DNA from: Oricola indica
GTDB lineage: Bacteria; Pseudomonadota; Alphaproteobacteria; Rhizobiales; Rhizobiaceae
Assembly: GCF_019966595.1 (NCBI RefSeq)
Contig: NZ_JAINFJ010000001.1
Coordinates: 744,001 to 808,000, forward strand
Direction: 5' to 3'
Length of the DNA stretch: 64,000 bases
Part shown: positions 38,176-47,227 of the stretch, piece by piece
Position numbering within the stretch: position 1 is the first letter of the stretch
How the letters are laid out: every line of letters begins with the position of its first letter
The notes under the pieces: model-generated
The model's database searches: none
What the model saw: only the letters and a program-made list of their open reading frames with translations
Told to the model about the DNA's origin: nothing
Translations under genes and position numbers: made by a program

Positions 38176-39692
38176 GCGGCCTGCACAGTCTGGTTTGCGG
38201 CCGCGAAACCGGCGACCGCGGTCAGGATGTCGTTCGGGTTGACGTTCTCGTTGCGGAACTCCGCCACGACGGCGTGTTCGGAGAACACGATGATGCGGTC
38301 GGCGATTTCCAGAGCCTCGTCCAACTCGGCCACCATCACCAGCGTCGCGCGATTGCCCGCCGTCTCTCGGATCTTGTGGCCGATGTCGCGCCGGGCGCGA
38401 ATGTCGACGCCCTGAAACGGTTCGTCGAGCACCAGCAGCCGGCATTGCTGCGCGAGCCAGCGCGCCAGCATCACCTTCTGCTGGTTGCCGCCGGAAAGCG
38501 TCGAGATGTCGTCGCGCTCGCTCTGGCAGACGATCGACAGCGCGTCGATCATATCCCGCGCCTTCGCCCGCTCCGCGCCGCGATTGACGAAGGACAGCCC
38601 GGCATAGCGGCGCAGGAAAGGCACCGTCATGTTGCGGGTGATGTCGAAGTCGCGGATGACCGCGTTGTTGGCGCGATCCTTCGGCGACATGAATACGCCC
38701 CGCGCGACCGCCTCGCCCGGCGATTTCGGCCGATACGCCTGCCCGTCGAGGCGAATTGACCCGGCATGGACCGGATGCAGGCCGAAAAGCGCCTGCGCCA
38801 GCGCCGTCTTGCCGCTGCCGAGCAGCCCGGTGACCACGACGATCTCGTTTTCGCGCAGCGTCAGCGAGAAACTCTTCGCCGTCGGGATAAGCCGGATATC
38901 GCTCAGTTCGGCAACGGCCTTTCCTTGCTCGGGGACGACGATGCCGACATCGGTCATGCGATGCCCCAGCATCGCGTTCACCGCGCCTTCATAGTCCAGG
39001 TTCTCGCCCTCGAACACGCCGGAGATCTCGCCGTCGCGCATCGAGACGATCCGGTCCGCGATGCGGCGGATGTCGGACATGCGGTGCGAGATGTAGAGCA
39101 CGGCCACGCCCTCGGCGCGCATCCGCTCGATATAGCTGAACAGCCTTTCCGCCTCCGAGGCGGAGAGCGACGAGGTCGGCTCGTCGAGGATCAGAAGCTT
39201 GGGATCATGCGACAGCGCGCGCGCGATGGCGATCAACTGCCGGTCCGCGATGCTGTAGTCGGAAACCGGTCGGCGCACATTGACCGGCAGGTCCATGCGC
39301 CGCGCAATGTCCTCCGCCGCCTTGAACAGTTTCGACCGTTTCAGCAGGAAACCGTAGGAATTCTCGGCCAGCCGGTCGATCATGAGATTGGAGGCGACAT
39401 CGAGGTCGGGGATCACGCCGTCATTGATGTTCTGATGCACTGTGACGATGCCGGCGCGGATCGCATCGGCAGGTGTCTCCGGGCGGAATTCCGAACCGCT
39501 CAGCCGGATCGTCCCGCTGTCCTTGGAATGCACGCCGCTGAGAATCTTGACGAGGGTCGACTTGCCGGCGCCGTTCGCGCCCATGAGCACGGTCACGGTT
39601 CCTGCCGGCAGATCGAGCGTGATATCTTTCAGGACGCGGTTGTCCCCAAAGGCTTTCTCGACCCTGTCGATACGGCATGCGGCTTCTTGCAT
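38172..39692 (-). CDS. Sugar ABC transporter ATP-binding protein (RbsA-like, double cassette)
   Basis: The 506-residue protein has two ATPase cassettes, typical of the ribose/xylose/galactose importers. The first has GANGAGKST, a degenerate signature (SDYSIADRQLIAIARAL) and LLILDEPTSSL; the second has the variant Walker A GLLGSGKTA, LSGGNQQKVMLA and LLVLDEPFQGVD. The ATG at 39692 has GGGAGG 6 bases upstream, so it is preferred over an earlier in-frame start. It is the first gene of the importer operon and is transcribed divergently from the MtnK-type kinase. Confidence 0.95.
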   Translation of the reverse strand: MQEAACRIDRVEKAFGDNRVLKDITLDLPAGTVTVLMGANGAGKSTLVKILSGVHSKDSGTIRLSGSEFRPETPADAIRAGIVTVHQNINDGVIPDLDVASNLMIDRLAENSYGFLLKRSKLFKAAEDIARRMDLPVNVRRPVSDYSIADRQLIAIARALSHDPKLLILDEPTSSLSASEAERLFSYIERMRAEGVAVLYISHRMSDIRRIADRIVSMRDGEISGVFEGENLDYEGAVNAMLGHRMTDVGIVVPEQGKAVAELSDIRLIPTAKSFSLTLRENEIVVVTGLLGSGKTALAQALFGLHPVHAGSIRLDGQAYRPKSPGEAVARGVFMSPKDRANNAVIRDFDITRNMTVPFLRRYAGLSFVNRGAERAKARDMIDALSIVCQSERDDISTLSGGNQQKVMLARWLAQQCRLLVLDEPFQGVDIRARRDIGHKIRETAGNRATLVMVAELDEALEIADRIIVFSEHAVVAEFRNENVNPNDILTAVAGFAAANQTVQAA

Positions 39693-39723
39693 TGTCTCCT
39701 CCCGAGACGATGAAAACAGGCTA

Positions 39724-39768
39724 CATGACAAAAGTCAATGGATATTGACAACTGCATGAATTGACTTC
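39724..39768. promoter_or_regulatory. Operator region B between the ABC operon and the kinase-isomerase operon
   Basis: The 131-base divergent region holds TGACAAAAGTCAA (39726-39738), itself a palindrome, then TTGACAACTG (39745-39754) and TTGACT (39761-39766). On the minus strand the first reads TTGACTTTTGTCA, one base from the TGACATTTGTCA core at operator C. Its place between two divergent operons of the pathway suggests a site for the SorC-type regulator encoded at 42200. Confidence 0.6.
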
Positions 39769-39823
39769 ACGCTGTGGTCAAAAGGCGCGCTTCGGCCGCC
39801 GGGAAATGGGAGGAATGCACGCG

Positions 39824-41089
39824 ATGGGCTCGCAATACGAACCCCTCACACCCGAGACGCTTGGCGGCAGGCTGGCGCAGATCGGAGCGATTACGGACCG
39901 GCTCGGAACCGACCCGTCATCATGGACCGTCCGCGAGGTTGGCGACGGCAATCTCAACCTCGTCTTCATCGTCGAGGGCGGCGGCGACAGCGTCATCGTC
40001 AAGCAGGCCCTGCCCTATGTGCGCCTCGTCGGCGACAGCTGGCCGCTGCCGTTGAAGCGCGCCTTCTTCGAATATCACGCGCTGACCCGCCAGGCCGCGC
40101 GCGACCCGGGCAGCGTGCCGGAAATCTTCCACTTCGACGAGGAGCAGGCGCTCATCGTCATGGAGCGCCTTCACCCGCACATCATCCTGCGCCAGCAGAT
40201 GATGGCCGGCGAGAAGGTGAAGGATCTCGGCAAGGTGCTCGGCGCTTTCGCCGCGCGCACCGCCTTTCGCGGCTCCGACCTTTCCATGTCGGCGCCCGAC
40301 CGCAAGGCTGATGTCGCGCTCTTCGCCGGCAATGTCGAACTCTGCGACATCACCGAGAACCTCGTTTTCACCGATCCCTATTTCGACGCGGAACTGAACC
40401 GCCATACCCCGGAACTCGACGGAATCGTCGCGGAACTGCGCGCCGACATCGACCTGAAAATCGCCGCCCAGCATCTCAAGCGCGCCTTTGCCGCGCGCTC
40501 GGAAACGCTTTGCCACGGCGACCTGCATACCGGCTCGGCAATGGTGACCGCCGACGAGGTGCGGGTGATCGACCCGGAATTCGCCTTCTACGGACCGCTG
40601 GGCTTCGATGTCGGGATGCTGATCGGCAACTACCTGATGGCCTATTACGCCATGCCCGGCCATATCGCCGACGAGGCGGCGCGGTCCGACTACAAGGACT
40701 GGCTTCTCGACGTCGTCGCGGAGACCTGGGAGACGTTCCGCGAGGAGTTCTCGACCCTGTGGCGCACCGAACGCAACGGCATGCTCTATCCCGCGGCGCT
40801 CTACGAGGATCAGGGCCAGGGCTTCGCCGCCGAACAGGCGCTGCAGGAACTCCTGCACGAGATTTTCTGCGACCTGCTTGGCTTCGCCGGTGTTGAAATG
40901 CACCGCCGCATCCTCGGGCTCGCGCATATCGCCGAGCTTGACGAGATCGAGGACACGGCGCTGCGCGCCGCATGCGAAACGAAGGCGCTGAGGCTCGGAC
41001 GGCACCTGGCCGTGAACCGGGCCGGCTTCGCCGGCATGGACGCGGTGATCGCCATGGCGCGCGCAATCGACGAGGGAGACGGACGATGA
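39824..41089 (+). CDS. mtnK: 5-methylthioribose kinase-like sugar kinase
   Basis: The 421-residue protein is a close match to MtnK, which phosphorylates 5-methylthioribose at C1. It shows [15 protein letters not shown] near residue 37, [14 protein letters not shown] near 58, the catalytic HGDLHTGS near 229 and the [13 protein letters not shown] metal-binding segment near 248. The ATG at 39824 has GGGAGGA 9 bases upstream; two nearer in-frame ATGs upstream lie within or against that site. It overlaps the isomerase gene by 4 bases. Substrates could be methylthioribose or a related 5-deoxy-pentose. Confidence 0.92.
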   Translation: MGSQYEPLTPETLGGRLAQIGAITDRLGTDPSSWTVREVGDGNLNLVFIVEGGGDSVIVKQALPYVRLVGDSWPLPLKRAFFEYHALTRQAARDPGSVPEIFHFDEEQALIVMERLHPHIILRQQMMAGEKVKDLGKVLGAFAARTAFRGSDLSMSAPDRKADVALFAGNVELCDITENLVFTDPYFDAELNRHTPELDGIVAELRADIDLKIAAQHLKRAFAARSETLCHGDLHTGSAMVTADEVRVIDPEFAFYGPLGFDVGMLIGNYLMAYYAMPGHIADEAARSDYKDWLLDVVAETWETFREEFSTLWRTERNGMLYPAALYEDQGQGFAAEQALQELLHEIFCDLLGFAGVEMHRRILGLAHIAELDEIEDTALRAACETKALRLGRHLAVNRAGFAGMDAVIAMARAIDEGDGR

Positions 41090-42192
41090 AGGTTGACGGC
41101 ACGCATTACCGCGCGATCTGGCGCGACGCCGACACGGGCGAGGTGATGATCCTCGATCAGCGCTGGCTGCCGCACAACTTCCACGTCGTGCCGCTGAAAT
41201 CGCTGGACGAATTCGCGGTCGCCATCCGCGACATGTGGGTGCGCGGCGCGCCGCTGATCGGCGCGACGGCCGCCTATGGCGTGGCGGTCGAGATGGCGCG
41301 CGACGCTTCCGACGCCTCGCTCGACAATGCGTGGGACGTGCTGCACGAGACCCGCCCGACCGCCATCAACCTGCGCTGGGCGCTCGACGACATGCGCGAA
41401 AGGCTGCGCGGCACGCCCGAAGCCGATCGGCCCGCGCTCGCCATGAAGCGCGCGGGCGAAATCGCCGACGAGGATGTCGAGACGAACCGCATGATCGGCG
41501 TGCACGGTCTCGAGATCATCCGCGAGATCGCGAAGACCAAGAAACCGGGCGAGCCCGTCAACATCCTCACCCACTGCAACGCCGGCTGGGTTGCGACCGT
41601 CGACTGGGGCACCGCGACCTCGCCGATCTACCATGCCGTCGAGGCGGGTATTCCGGTTCATGTCTGGGTGGACGAGACGCGCCCGCGCAACCAGGGTGCC
41701 CAATTGACCGCGTGGGAACTCAACAGCCACGGCATCCCGCACCATCTCGTGGTCGACAATGCCGGCGGCCACCTGATGCAGCACGGCCAGGTCGATCTCG
41801 TCATCGTGGGCACCGACCGGACCACCGCGCGCGGCGACGTCTGCAACAAGATCGGCACCTATCTGAAGGCGCTTGCCGCCCGGGACAACGGCATCCCCTT
41901 CTACGTCGCCCTGCCCTCGACCACGATCGACTGGACCGTGGATGACGGCGTCAAGGAAATCCCGATCGAGAACCGCCACGAAAGCGAGGTCACCCGGGTC
42001 TTCGGCAAGCTGGAGGACGGCTCGGTCACCTCGGTGCAGATTTCGCCCGACGGCACGCCGGGCGAGAACCCGGCCTTCGACGTCACGCCCGCGCGCCTCG
42101 TAACCGGGCTGATCACAGAGCGCGGCGTTGCGGCGGCAAGCCGCGAAGGTCTCCTCGGCCTGTTCCCGGAACGTCAGACGACGGCCGCCTGA
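41086..42192 (+). CDS. mtnA: Methylthioribose-1-phosphate isomerase-like protein
   Basis: The 368-residue protein belongs to the MtnA (eIF2B-alpha-like) family, which opens an aldose 1-phosphate to a ketose 1-phosphate. It keeps [16 protein letters not shown] near residue 48, the catalytic cysteine in [13 protein letters not shown] near 160 and the catalytic aspartate in [19 protein letters not shown] near 242. It is translationally coupled to the kinase (ATGA). Together they convert an imported 5-substituted ribose to the ribulose 1-phosphate, the substrate for an aldolase or for a RuBisCO-like isomerase. Its stop is 7 bases from the convergent regulator gene. Confidence 0.93.
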   Translation: MKVDGTHYRAIWRDADTGEVMILDQRWLPHNFHVVPLKSLDEFAVAIRDMWVRGAPLIGATAAYGVAVEMARDASDASLDNAWDVLHETRPTAINLRWALDDMRERLRGTPEADRPALAMKRAGEIADEDVETNRMIGVHGLEIIREIAKTKKPGEPVNILTHCNAGWVATVDWGTATSPIYHAVEAGIPVHVWVDETRPRNQGAQLTAWELNSHGIPHHLVVDNAGGHLMQHGQVDLVIVGTDRTTARGDVCNKIGTYLKALAARDNGIPFYVALPSTTIDWTVDDGVKEIPIENRHESEVTRVFGKLEDGSVTSVQISPDGTPGENPAFDVTPARLVTGLITERGVAAASREGLLGLFPERQTTAA

Positions 42193-42199
42193 TCGCGCG

Positions 42200-43186
42200 T
42201 CAGGCGGCTTCGGCCGCCGCCATGTCGAGCAGGCGGCGCGCCGCGCTCTGCCCAGTCACCAGATGCGTGACATAGCCGCCACGGATCGCGGAGATCATCG
42301 GCACAACCTTTTCCTCGCCGAGCGACACGAGCATACCCATTTCCTTGCCGCGCAGGTCTTCGAGGTCGACGCCCATCATACGCTCGTCGAGAGGGCCGGG
42401 CAGCGGATTGCCCGCCGCATCGATGAACCGGCCGCACAAAACCCCGGCCGCGCCGTGATCGACATACCAGTCCAGTTCCTCCGGCGTGGAGACCCCGCTG
42501 GAGACGATATGGCTGTCATGGTCGCAGGACCCGACCGCGAACAGCGACTTGTTGCAGGTCCGCGTCGCCTCGAGCTGCGCCGCGATGATCGGCTCCTTGC
42601 GCAGCACCGTCGCCACCTCCGCCGCGCTCAACACGGCCGGCACATGCAGGTTGAGGCATTTCGCGCCAAGCTTGCGCGCGACATTGGAGGAACACACCTC
42701 GGCGGAAAAGCCGTAGGGCGTCGACATCGATCCGACCAGCTGCAGCACCGTCAGGCCGGGAATGACCACTTCCTCGATATTCTCGGCGATGTCGTAGATG
42801 GTCTTGCCCCAGGCGACACCGAGCCGATCCCCCGGCGCGACGAGGGAGGGCAGCCAGTCGGCGGCGCCGCGCGTCACCCGCGCGAACTGCTCGTCAGGCC
42901 CGCCGGTTCCGTCCGGCAGGACATAGGCCGCGCGCAGCCCGAAGACGCTGCACAATTCGCAGGCCAGGCGATGATTGGTGAAGGCTTCCGGCGCAAGCGA
43001 GATGTGGATGAAGCCGCGCTCGCGCGCTTCCTGCAGGTAGTTGACCACCGTCGCGCGCGACACTTTGAGGCGGTTGGCGATCTCGTTCTGGTTCAGGCCG
43101 TCATGGTAGTAGAGCCATGCGGCCTCGACCACGATATCCTCGCCGCTGATCTGCCCCGAAGCCCTTCTTGTCGATATCGACGGCAT
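42200..43186 (-). CDS. SorC/DeoR-type transcriptional regulator
   Basis: The 328-residue protein has an N-terminal helix-turn-helix (about residues 20-60, YYHDGLNQNEIANRLKVSRATVVNYL) and a SorC-type sugar-phosphate-binding domain (about 65-320, with GDRLGVAWGKTIYDIA). Such regulators respond to phosphorylated sugars. The ATG at 43186 has GAGG 9 bases upstream. It lies between the kinase-isomerase operon (convergent) and the aldolase gene (divergent), and a shared operator motif suggests that it controls all operons of this block and itself. Confidence 0.92.
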   Translation of the reverse strand: MPSISTRRASGQISGEDIVVEAAWLYYHDGLNQNEIANRLKVSRATVVNYLQEARERGFIHISLAPEAFTNHRLACELCSVFGLRAAYVLPDGTGGPDEQFARVTRGAADWLPSLVAPGDRLGVAWGKTIYDIAENIEEVVIPGLTVLQLVGSMSTPYGFSAEVCSSNVARKLGAKCLNLHVPAVLSAAEVATVLRKEPIIAAQLEATRTCNKSLFAVGSCDHDSHIVSSGVSTPEELDWYVDHGAAGVLCGRFIDAAGNPLPGPLDERMMGVDLEDLRGKEMGMLVSLGEEKVVPMISAIRGGYVTHLVTGQSAARRLLDMAAAEAA

Positions 43187-43210
43187 CGTCAAAACCTCGC
43201 TTTTTCAATA

Positions 43211-43238
43211 TTTGACATATGGCGCTGACATTTGTCAA
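43211..43238. promoter_or_regulatory. Operator C between the SorC regulator and the aldolase gene
   Basis: TGACATTTGTCA at 43226-43237 is a near-perfect palindrome, and TTTGACATAT lies just before it at 43211-43220. The 10-base core TGACATTTGT is identical to that in operator A. The 84-base region between the two divergent starts would serve both promoters, with the TTGACA boxes of each strand embedded in the motif. This fits autoregulation by the SorC-type protein. Confidence 0.65.
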
Positions 43239-43270
43239 AAAGGATCGCTGACCGAGGAGGACGAAACATC

Positions 43271-45328
43271 ATGCGGCACAATCTGTGGAATGACGAAAAG
43301 GCATCGCAATTCACGGCGGTCGCGAGCGATACGCCCGCCGACCAGGCGCTTGCCCTCAGGGTCTATTCCTCCCGCCTCATCGGCTCCGACCCCGATCTCG
43401 TCATGCATGGCGGCGGCAACACCTCGGTCAAGGTGACCCGCCGCAACATCCACGGCGATGAAATCCGGGTCCTCCACGTCAAGGGAAGCGGCTGGGATCT
43501 CGACACAATCGAGGCCCCCGGCCTGCCGGGCGTCGCGATGGACCCGCTGATGCGGCTGCGCACCCTCGACAGCCTCTCCGACGAGGACATGGTCAATATC
43601 CAGCGCTCGAACCTGCTCGATTCCTCCGCGCCCAATCCGTCCGTCGAAACGCTTCTGCATGCCTATCTGCCGCATACCTTCGTCGATCACACCCACGCCA
43701 CCGCCTTTCTCGCCCTCGCCAACCTTCCCGAAGCCGAGGACGCCATCCGCGAGATCTTCGGCGAAAAGGCTGCCATCGTTCCCTACATCATGCCGGGCTT
43801 CGCACTGGCGAAGAAGGCCGCCGAAATCTTCGAGGCCGATCCGTCCGTCGAATGCATGGTGCTGCTCAACCACGGCCATTTCACCTTTGGCGAGACGGCG
43901 AAGGAAAGCTACGACCGGGTCATCGACCACACCAACCGGGTCGAGGAATGGCTCGCCGGGCGGACCGGCGGACGCACCTTTTCCTGCACGGTCGGACGCA
44001 ATCGTCCGGCGACGGCGGACGTCCTGCCCACGCTGCGCGGCGCGATCGGCGCGGCGCGGCGCGACCATGCCGGCGCGGGCACCGCCCTGCCGGTGGTCGA
44101 TTTGCGCACGAGCGCCACGATCGCCGAGTTCCTGGAACGCGGCGATCTGGCCGAACTGTCCGGGCGCGGCGTCGCGTCGCCCGACCATGTCATCCGCACC
44201 AAGGGCCGCCCGCTGGTTCTCAGGCAGGACCGGCTCGACGCCAACGCCATCGCCATCGCGGCGGCGGTGGCCGAATACACGGACGCCTACAAGGCCTATT
44301 TCTCCAGCCAGTCGAAGCGCATCGGCGGCGGCAAGACCATGCTCGACCCCTCGCCCAACGTCGCCTGGATCGAAGGCGCCGGCATCGCGGGCATCGGAAA
44401 GGATGCGGCCGCGGCCGCCGCGGCCGCCGACATCGCCGAGCAGACCGTCGAGGTCATGACGCTTGGCGAGGCGGCAGGAGGTTTCCACCCGATCGAGACG
44501 GACGACCTCTTCGACATGGAATACTGGTCGCTGGAACAGGCCAAGCTGGCGAAATCGAAACCGAAAGCCTTCGGCGGACGGGTCGTGATGGTTACGGGCG
44601 GCGGCGGCGCTATCGGCCTCGCCACGGCGAAGGCCTTTGCCGATCTCGGTGCCGACATCGCCCTCGTGGACTACAGCGCCGAGGCGCTGGACAAGGCCGT
44701 CGCCACGCTCGGCGGCTCCGCCTTCCCCGTCCAGGTTGACCTGACATCGACGAACGGGCCTGCCGATGCGGTTGCCCGCACGGCCGGGCGGTTCGGCGGG
44801 CTCGATATCGTCGTGTCCAATGCCGGCGCGGCGCTTCAGGGCATGATCTGCGATCTCGACGAGGCGGAGTTCCGGCGCAGCTTCGAACTCAATTTCTTCT
44901 CGCACTTCGCGCTCGCGCGCGCCGCCGTCGATGTGTTTCGCACGCAGGGCGCGGGCGGGCAGTTGCTGTTCAACGTCTCCAAGCAGGCGGTCAATCCGGG
45001 AAAGGGCTTCGGCGCCTACGGTCTGCCGAAGGCCGCGACCTTCTTTCTGGTGCGGCAACTCGCTTTGGAACTGGGATCGGAAGGCGTCCGGGTCAACGGC
45101 GTCAATGCTGACAGGATCCGCTCCGGTCTCCTGACCGACGATTTCATCGTCAAGCGCGCCGAGGCGCGCGGCGTGAGCGTGGACGACTATATGGCCGGGA
45201 ACCTGCTTCACGCCGAGGTCGAGGCGCGCCACGTGGCAGACGCCTTCGTCGCACTGGCCCGCGCAGAGCGGACCACCGCGCATGTCATGACGGTCGATGG
45301 CGGCAATATCGAAGCGGCCCTGCGCTAA
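43271..45328 (+). CDS. Class II aldolase fused to short-chain dehydrogenase (RhaD-like)
   Basis: The 685-residue protein has an N-terminal class II aldolase/adducin domain (about residues 30-400) with zinc-binding histidines in FVDHTHATAF and LLNHGHFTFG. The C-terminal short-chain dehydrogenase (about 435-685) has VTGGGGAIGLATAKAF, SNAG, a Ser in NVSKQ and the catalytic YGLPK. The family includes rhamnulose-1-phosphate aldolase/lactaldehyde dehydrogenase fusions. In this context the aldolase would cleave a 5-substituted ribulose 1-phosphate to dihydroxyacetone phosphate plus an aldehyde that the second domain oxidises. The ATG at 43271 has GAGGAGG 9 bases upstream. Confidence 0.92.
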   Translation: MRHNLWNDEKASQFTAVASDTPADQALALRVYSSRLIGSDPDLVMHGGGNTSVKVTRRNIHGDEIRVLHVKGSGWDLDTIEAPGLPGVAMDPLMRLRTLDSLSDEDMVNIQRSNLLDSSAPNPSVETLLHAYLPHTFVDHTHATAFLALANLPEAEDAIREIFGEKAAIVPYIMPGFALAKKAAEIFEADPSVECMVLLNHGHFTFGETAKESYDRVIDHTNRVEEWLAGRTGGRTFSCTVGRNRPATADVLPTLRGAIGAARRDHAGAGTALPVVDLRTSATIAEFLERGDLAELSGRGVASPDHVIRTKGRPLVLRQDRLDANAIAIAAAVAEYTDAYKAYFSSQSKRIGGGKTMLDPSPNVAWIEGAGIAGIGKDAAAAAAAADIAEQTVEVMTLGEAAGGFHPIETDDLFDMEYWSLEQAKLAKSKPKAFGGRVVMVTGGGGAIGLATAKAFADLGADIALVDYSAEALDKAVATLGGSAFPVQVDLTSTNGPADAVARTAGRFGGLDIVVSNAGAALQGMICDLDEAEFRRSFELNFFSHFALARAAVDVFRTQGAGGQLLFNVSKQAVNPGKGFGAYGLPKAATFFLVRQLALELGSEGVRVNGVNADRIRSGLLTDDFIVKRAEARGVSVDDYMAGNLLHAEVEARHVADAFVALARAERTTAHVMTVDGGNIEAALR

Positions 45329-45335
45329 AGGAGGA

Positions 45336-45358
45336 GCGGCCCGGCTAAACCGGGCCGC
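45336..45358. terminator. Terminator-like hairpin between convergent genes
   Basis: A 9-base perfect stem (GCGGCCCGG with CCGGGCCGC) around a CTAAA loop begins 7 bases after the aldolase stop and ends 12 bases before the stop of the convergent DUF1508 gene. A T-rich tail is weak on either strand (TCCTCCTTTAG on the minus strand), but position and stability suggest a bidirectional transcription end. Confidence 0.6.
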
Positions 45359-45370
45359 AAACGGTTCCGC

Positions 45371-45739
45371 TCAGCTCTCGTCTTCGACAGCCGCATCCGG
45401 GCTGTTCTTCGAGACGCTTTCCGCGCAGCCAATCGCGTTGCGCTTGTCGGTATAGGTTTCCGACCGCACCATCGTTTCGCCATTCGAGGCAACGAAGCGG
45501 TTGTAGAACTGCCCGTCCTTCGAGCCGGCGATTTCCCAACGATAGCCGGAGCCTTCCTCCTCTTTCGTCAGGTCGACGATCGGTGCGCCCGGCGTGTTCT
45601 TCTTCATCGAGTCGATGCAGTTCTGGGCGCTCGACTTCGACTTGTAGCTCTCAGACCAGACCATGATCTCGGAGTTGTACAGGAACTGGACGCCGAACTG
45701 GCCCCCTTTGCGTTCCACGATCTTGAACTTGTGGGGCAT
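45371..45739 (-). CDS. YegP-like protein with two DUF1508 repeats
   Basis: The 122-residue protein contains two similar units. The first (residues about 3-50) reads FKIVERKGGQFGVQFLYNSEIMVWSESY and the second (about 67-115) reads WEIAGSKDGQFYNRFVASNGETMVRSETY, each followed by a region with a conserved Cys. This is the DUF1508 layout of small bacterial YegP-like proteins, whose role is unknown. It has no signal peptide. It stands alone between the pentose regulon and a small membrane protein gene. Confidence 0.88.
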   Translation of the reverse strand: MPHKFKIVERKGGQFGVQFLYNSEIMVWSESYKSKSSAQNCIDSMKKNTPGAPIVDLTKEEEGSGYRWEIAGSKDGQFYNRFVASNGETMVRSETYTDKRNAIGCAESVSKNSPDAAVEDES

Positions 45740-45957
45740 GCATTTCTCCTCAATGAATTTCGGACGGCCAGATTAGGTGAGTCGCCCGGTTCGGCAAGTC
45801 ATTACGGCCATGTTCCTTGCCCAAGTCCACGAAATTCTTCGAAAAAGCGGCCGATCTCGATACTGCCAAGCTTTGGGCAGCGATTTGCCGCCACGGAACC
45901 AAACGCCGGTTTCAAGGATCGCCGAAGACCATTATGGTTGCGCGACGTACCGCGATG

Positions 45958-46209
45958 AGTCATTCGCCGTCCGCAAGGAGAAAAAGCATTCTGAAGTTTT
46001 TCGATTTCAACGACCCGTTTTTCAAGCCGCTCTGGATCAGGATCGCGGTGGTCGTCGCGCCGGCGCTCTGGGCCGGGGTCGAACTGATGACCGGCCAGAC
46101 CTTCTGGGGCGTTCTGTTTCTCGCCATCTCGGCCCTGGCGTTCCACGGACTGTTCATCGCCTTCAACCCGCGCGAGCCGGAGACGGCCCCGGACAAGGAA
46201 GCGGACTGA
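45958..46209 (+). CDS. Small two-helix membrane protein of unknown function
   Basis: From the ATG at 45958 the product is 83 residues. The similarity-like core starts KFFDFNDPFFKPLWIRIAVVV, with two membrane helices (about residues 25-45 and 50-68) and a short acidic tail; such proteins are common in rhizobia. An AAGGAG lies at 45975-45980, inside this frame, 10 bases before CTG (45991) and 7 before ATT (45988), which suggests that translation may start there at a non-standard codon. Sequence upstream of 45958 in this frame does not look like protein. Confidence 0.65.
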   Translation, partial: SHSPSARRKSILKFFDFNDPFFKPLWIRIAVVVAPALWAGVELMTGQTFWGVLFLAISALAFHGLFIAFNPREPETAPDKEAD

Positions 46210-46252
46210 CCGGACGCGCAACCTTTGATCGCCCTGGCGCAGACGGCAGGCT

Positions 46253-47227
46253 CTAGGCCGCGTTGCCCCGCATCCAGCGGTGGACGAAGGCCAGTTTCTC
46301 GCGGATGACCGGTGTGAGCACGAAGGGATAGATATCCTGGAGCCCTATCGAGCGATTGACGTGATTGAGCGCGATGCCGAGCCCCGCGCCAATCGTGATC
46401 AGCCGCTCGGAATCGGACTCATCATAGGCGTCGTAATCCGGGCCCGTGACGTCCCGGTTCGAGAGGCCCGCAGCCGCGAAACTGTCGGTGATGTCGGTCA
46501 GATGCAGCAGATGCGCAAAGGTCTCGGCCCAGTCCTCGTGGGGATGGCTCGACGCATAGGGGCTGACATGGTTCTGGTTCCAGTCCGACGGCGGCCCATC
46601 GCGATAATGCCGCTCGAGCGCCTCCGAATAGTCCATCGTTTCGTCGCCGAACAGCATTCGGAACCGCTCGGTGAAGCCATATTGCGGGGCGAGCCGCTTG
46701 AAGAAGAAGAAATGACCGAGTTCGTGGCGGTAATGGCCGATCATCGTGCGCAGCCTTTCGCCGAGATCGGAGCGCCTTTGCGAGCGCTCGACTTCGTCGG
46801 CCTCCGCGACATTGATCGTCACCACCCCGTCCGCATGTCCCATCGTGACGGGAACGCTGCCATGCGTGGTGCTTTCCGAAAGAAGATGAAACTCCGGTCT
46901 CGGGCCGTCATCCGACGAGGTGAACCAGCCCCAGCGCGCGAGATTGGCAAGCACCCAGCGCTTCGCATGTTCGCTTTCGGCCCACAATGCGCTGTTCTCG
47001 CCTTGGAACGTGTCCGGGATCACCGTCGTCATCTCGCAGGACCGGCAAAGCGCGCCGTCGGAGGGAACCGCCCAATTGCAAGAGATCTTGTCCCTGTTGG
47101 CGCAACCCGCCGACAGCGGCACGAAGAGGTCGGCGTCGGGATCGAAGGCGACCGCCGCTCCACAGCCGCAAAAAAGGCTCTCGAAGGCGATCAATTCCCC
47201 GCAGACAGGGCAATTATGGATTTTCAA
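46253..47227 (-). CDS. Zinc-ribbon protein with putative zinc metallopeptidase domain
   Basis: The 324-residue protein starts with a zinc-ribbon (CPVCGELIAFESLFCGCG) and a second cysteine cluster ending CRSCEM, then has the gluzincin-type motif HELGH in IGHYRHELGHFFFF near residue 165, followed by a conserved HPHEDWAETFAHLLH stretch with a possible third zinc ligand. This matches the putative zinc-binding metallopeptidase family COG4307. The best start is the TTG at 47227, 8 bases after AGGAG; no ATG lies before the first CxxC. The substrate is unknown. Confidence 0.83.
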   Translation of the reverse strand: MKIHNCPVCGELIAFESLFCGCGAAVAFDPDADLFVPLSAGCANRDKISCNWAVPSDGALCRSCEMTTVIPDTFQGENSALWAESEHAKRWVLANLARWGWFTSSDDGPRPEFHLLSESTTHGSVPVTMGHADGVVTINVAEADEVERSQRRSDLGERLRTMIGHYRHELGHFFFFKRLAPQYGFTERFRMLFGDETMDYSEALERHYRDGPPSDWNQNHVSPYASSHPHEDWAETFAHLLHLTDITDSFAAAGLSNRDVTGPDYDAYDESDSERLITIGAGLGIALNHVNRSIGLQDIYPFVLTPVIREKLAFVHRWMRGNAA

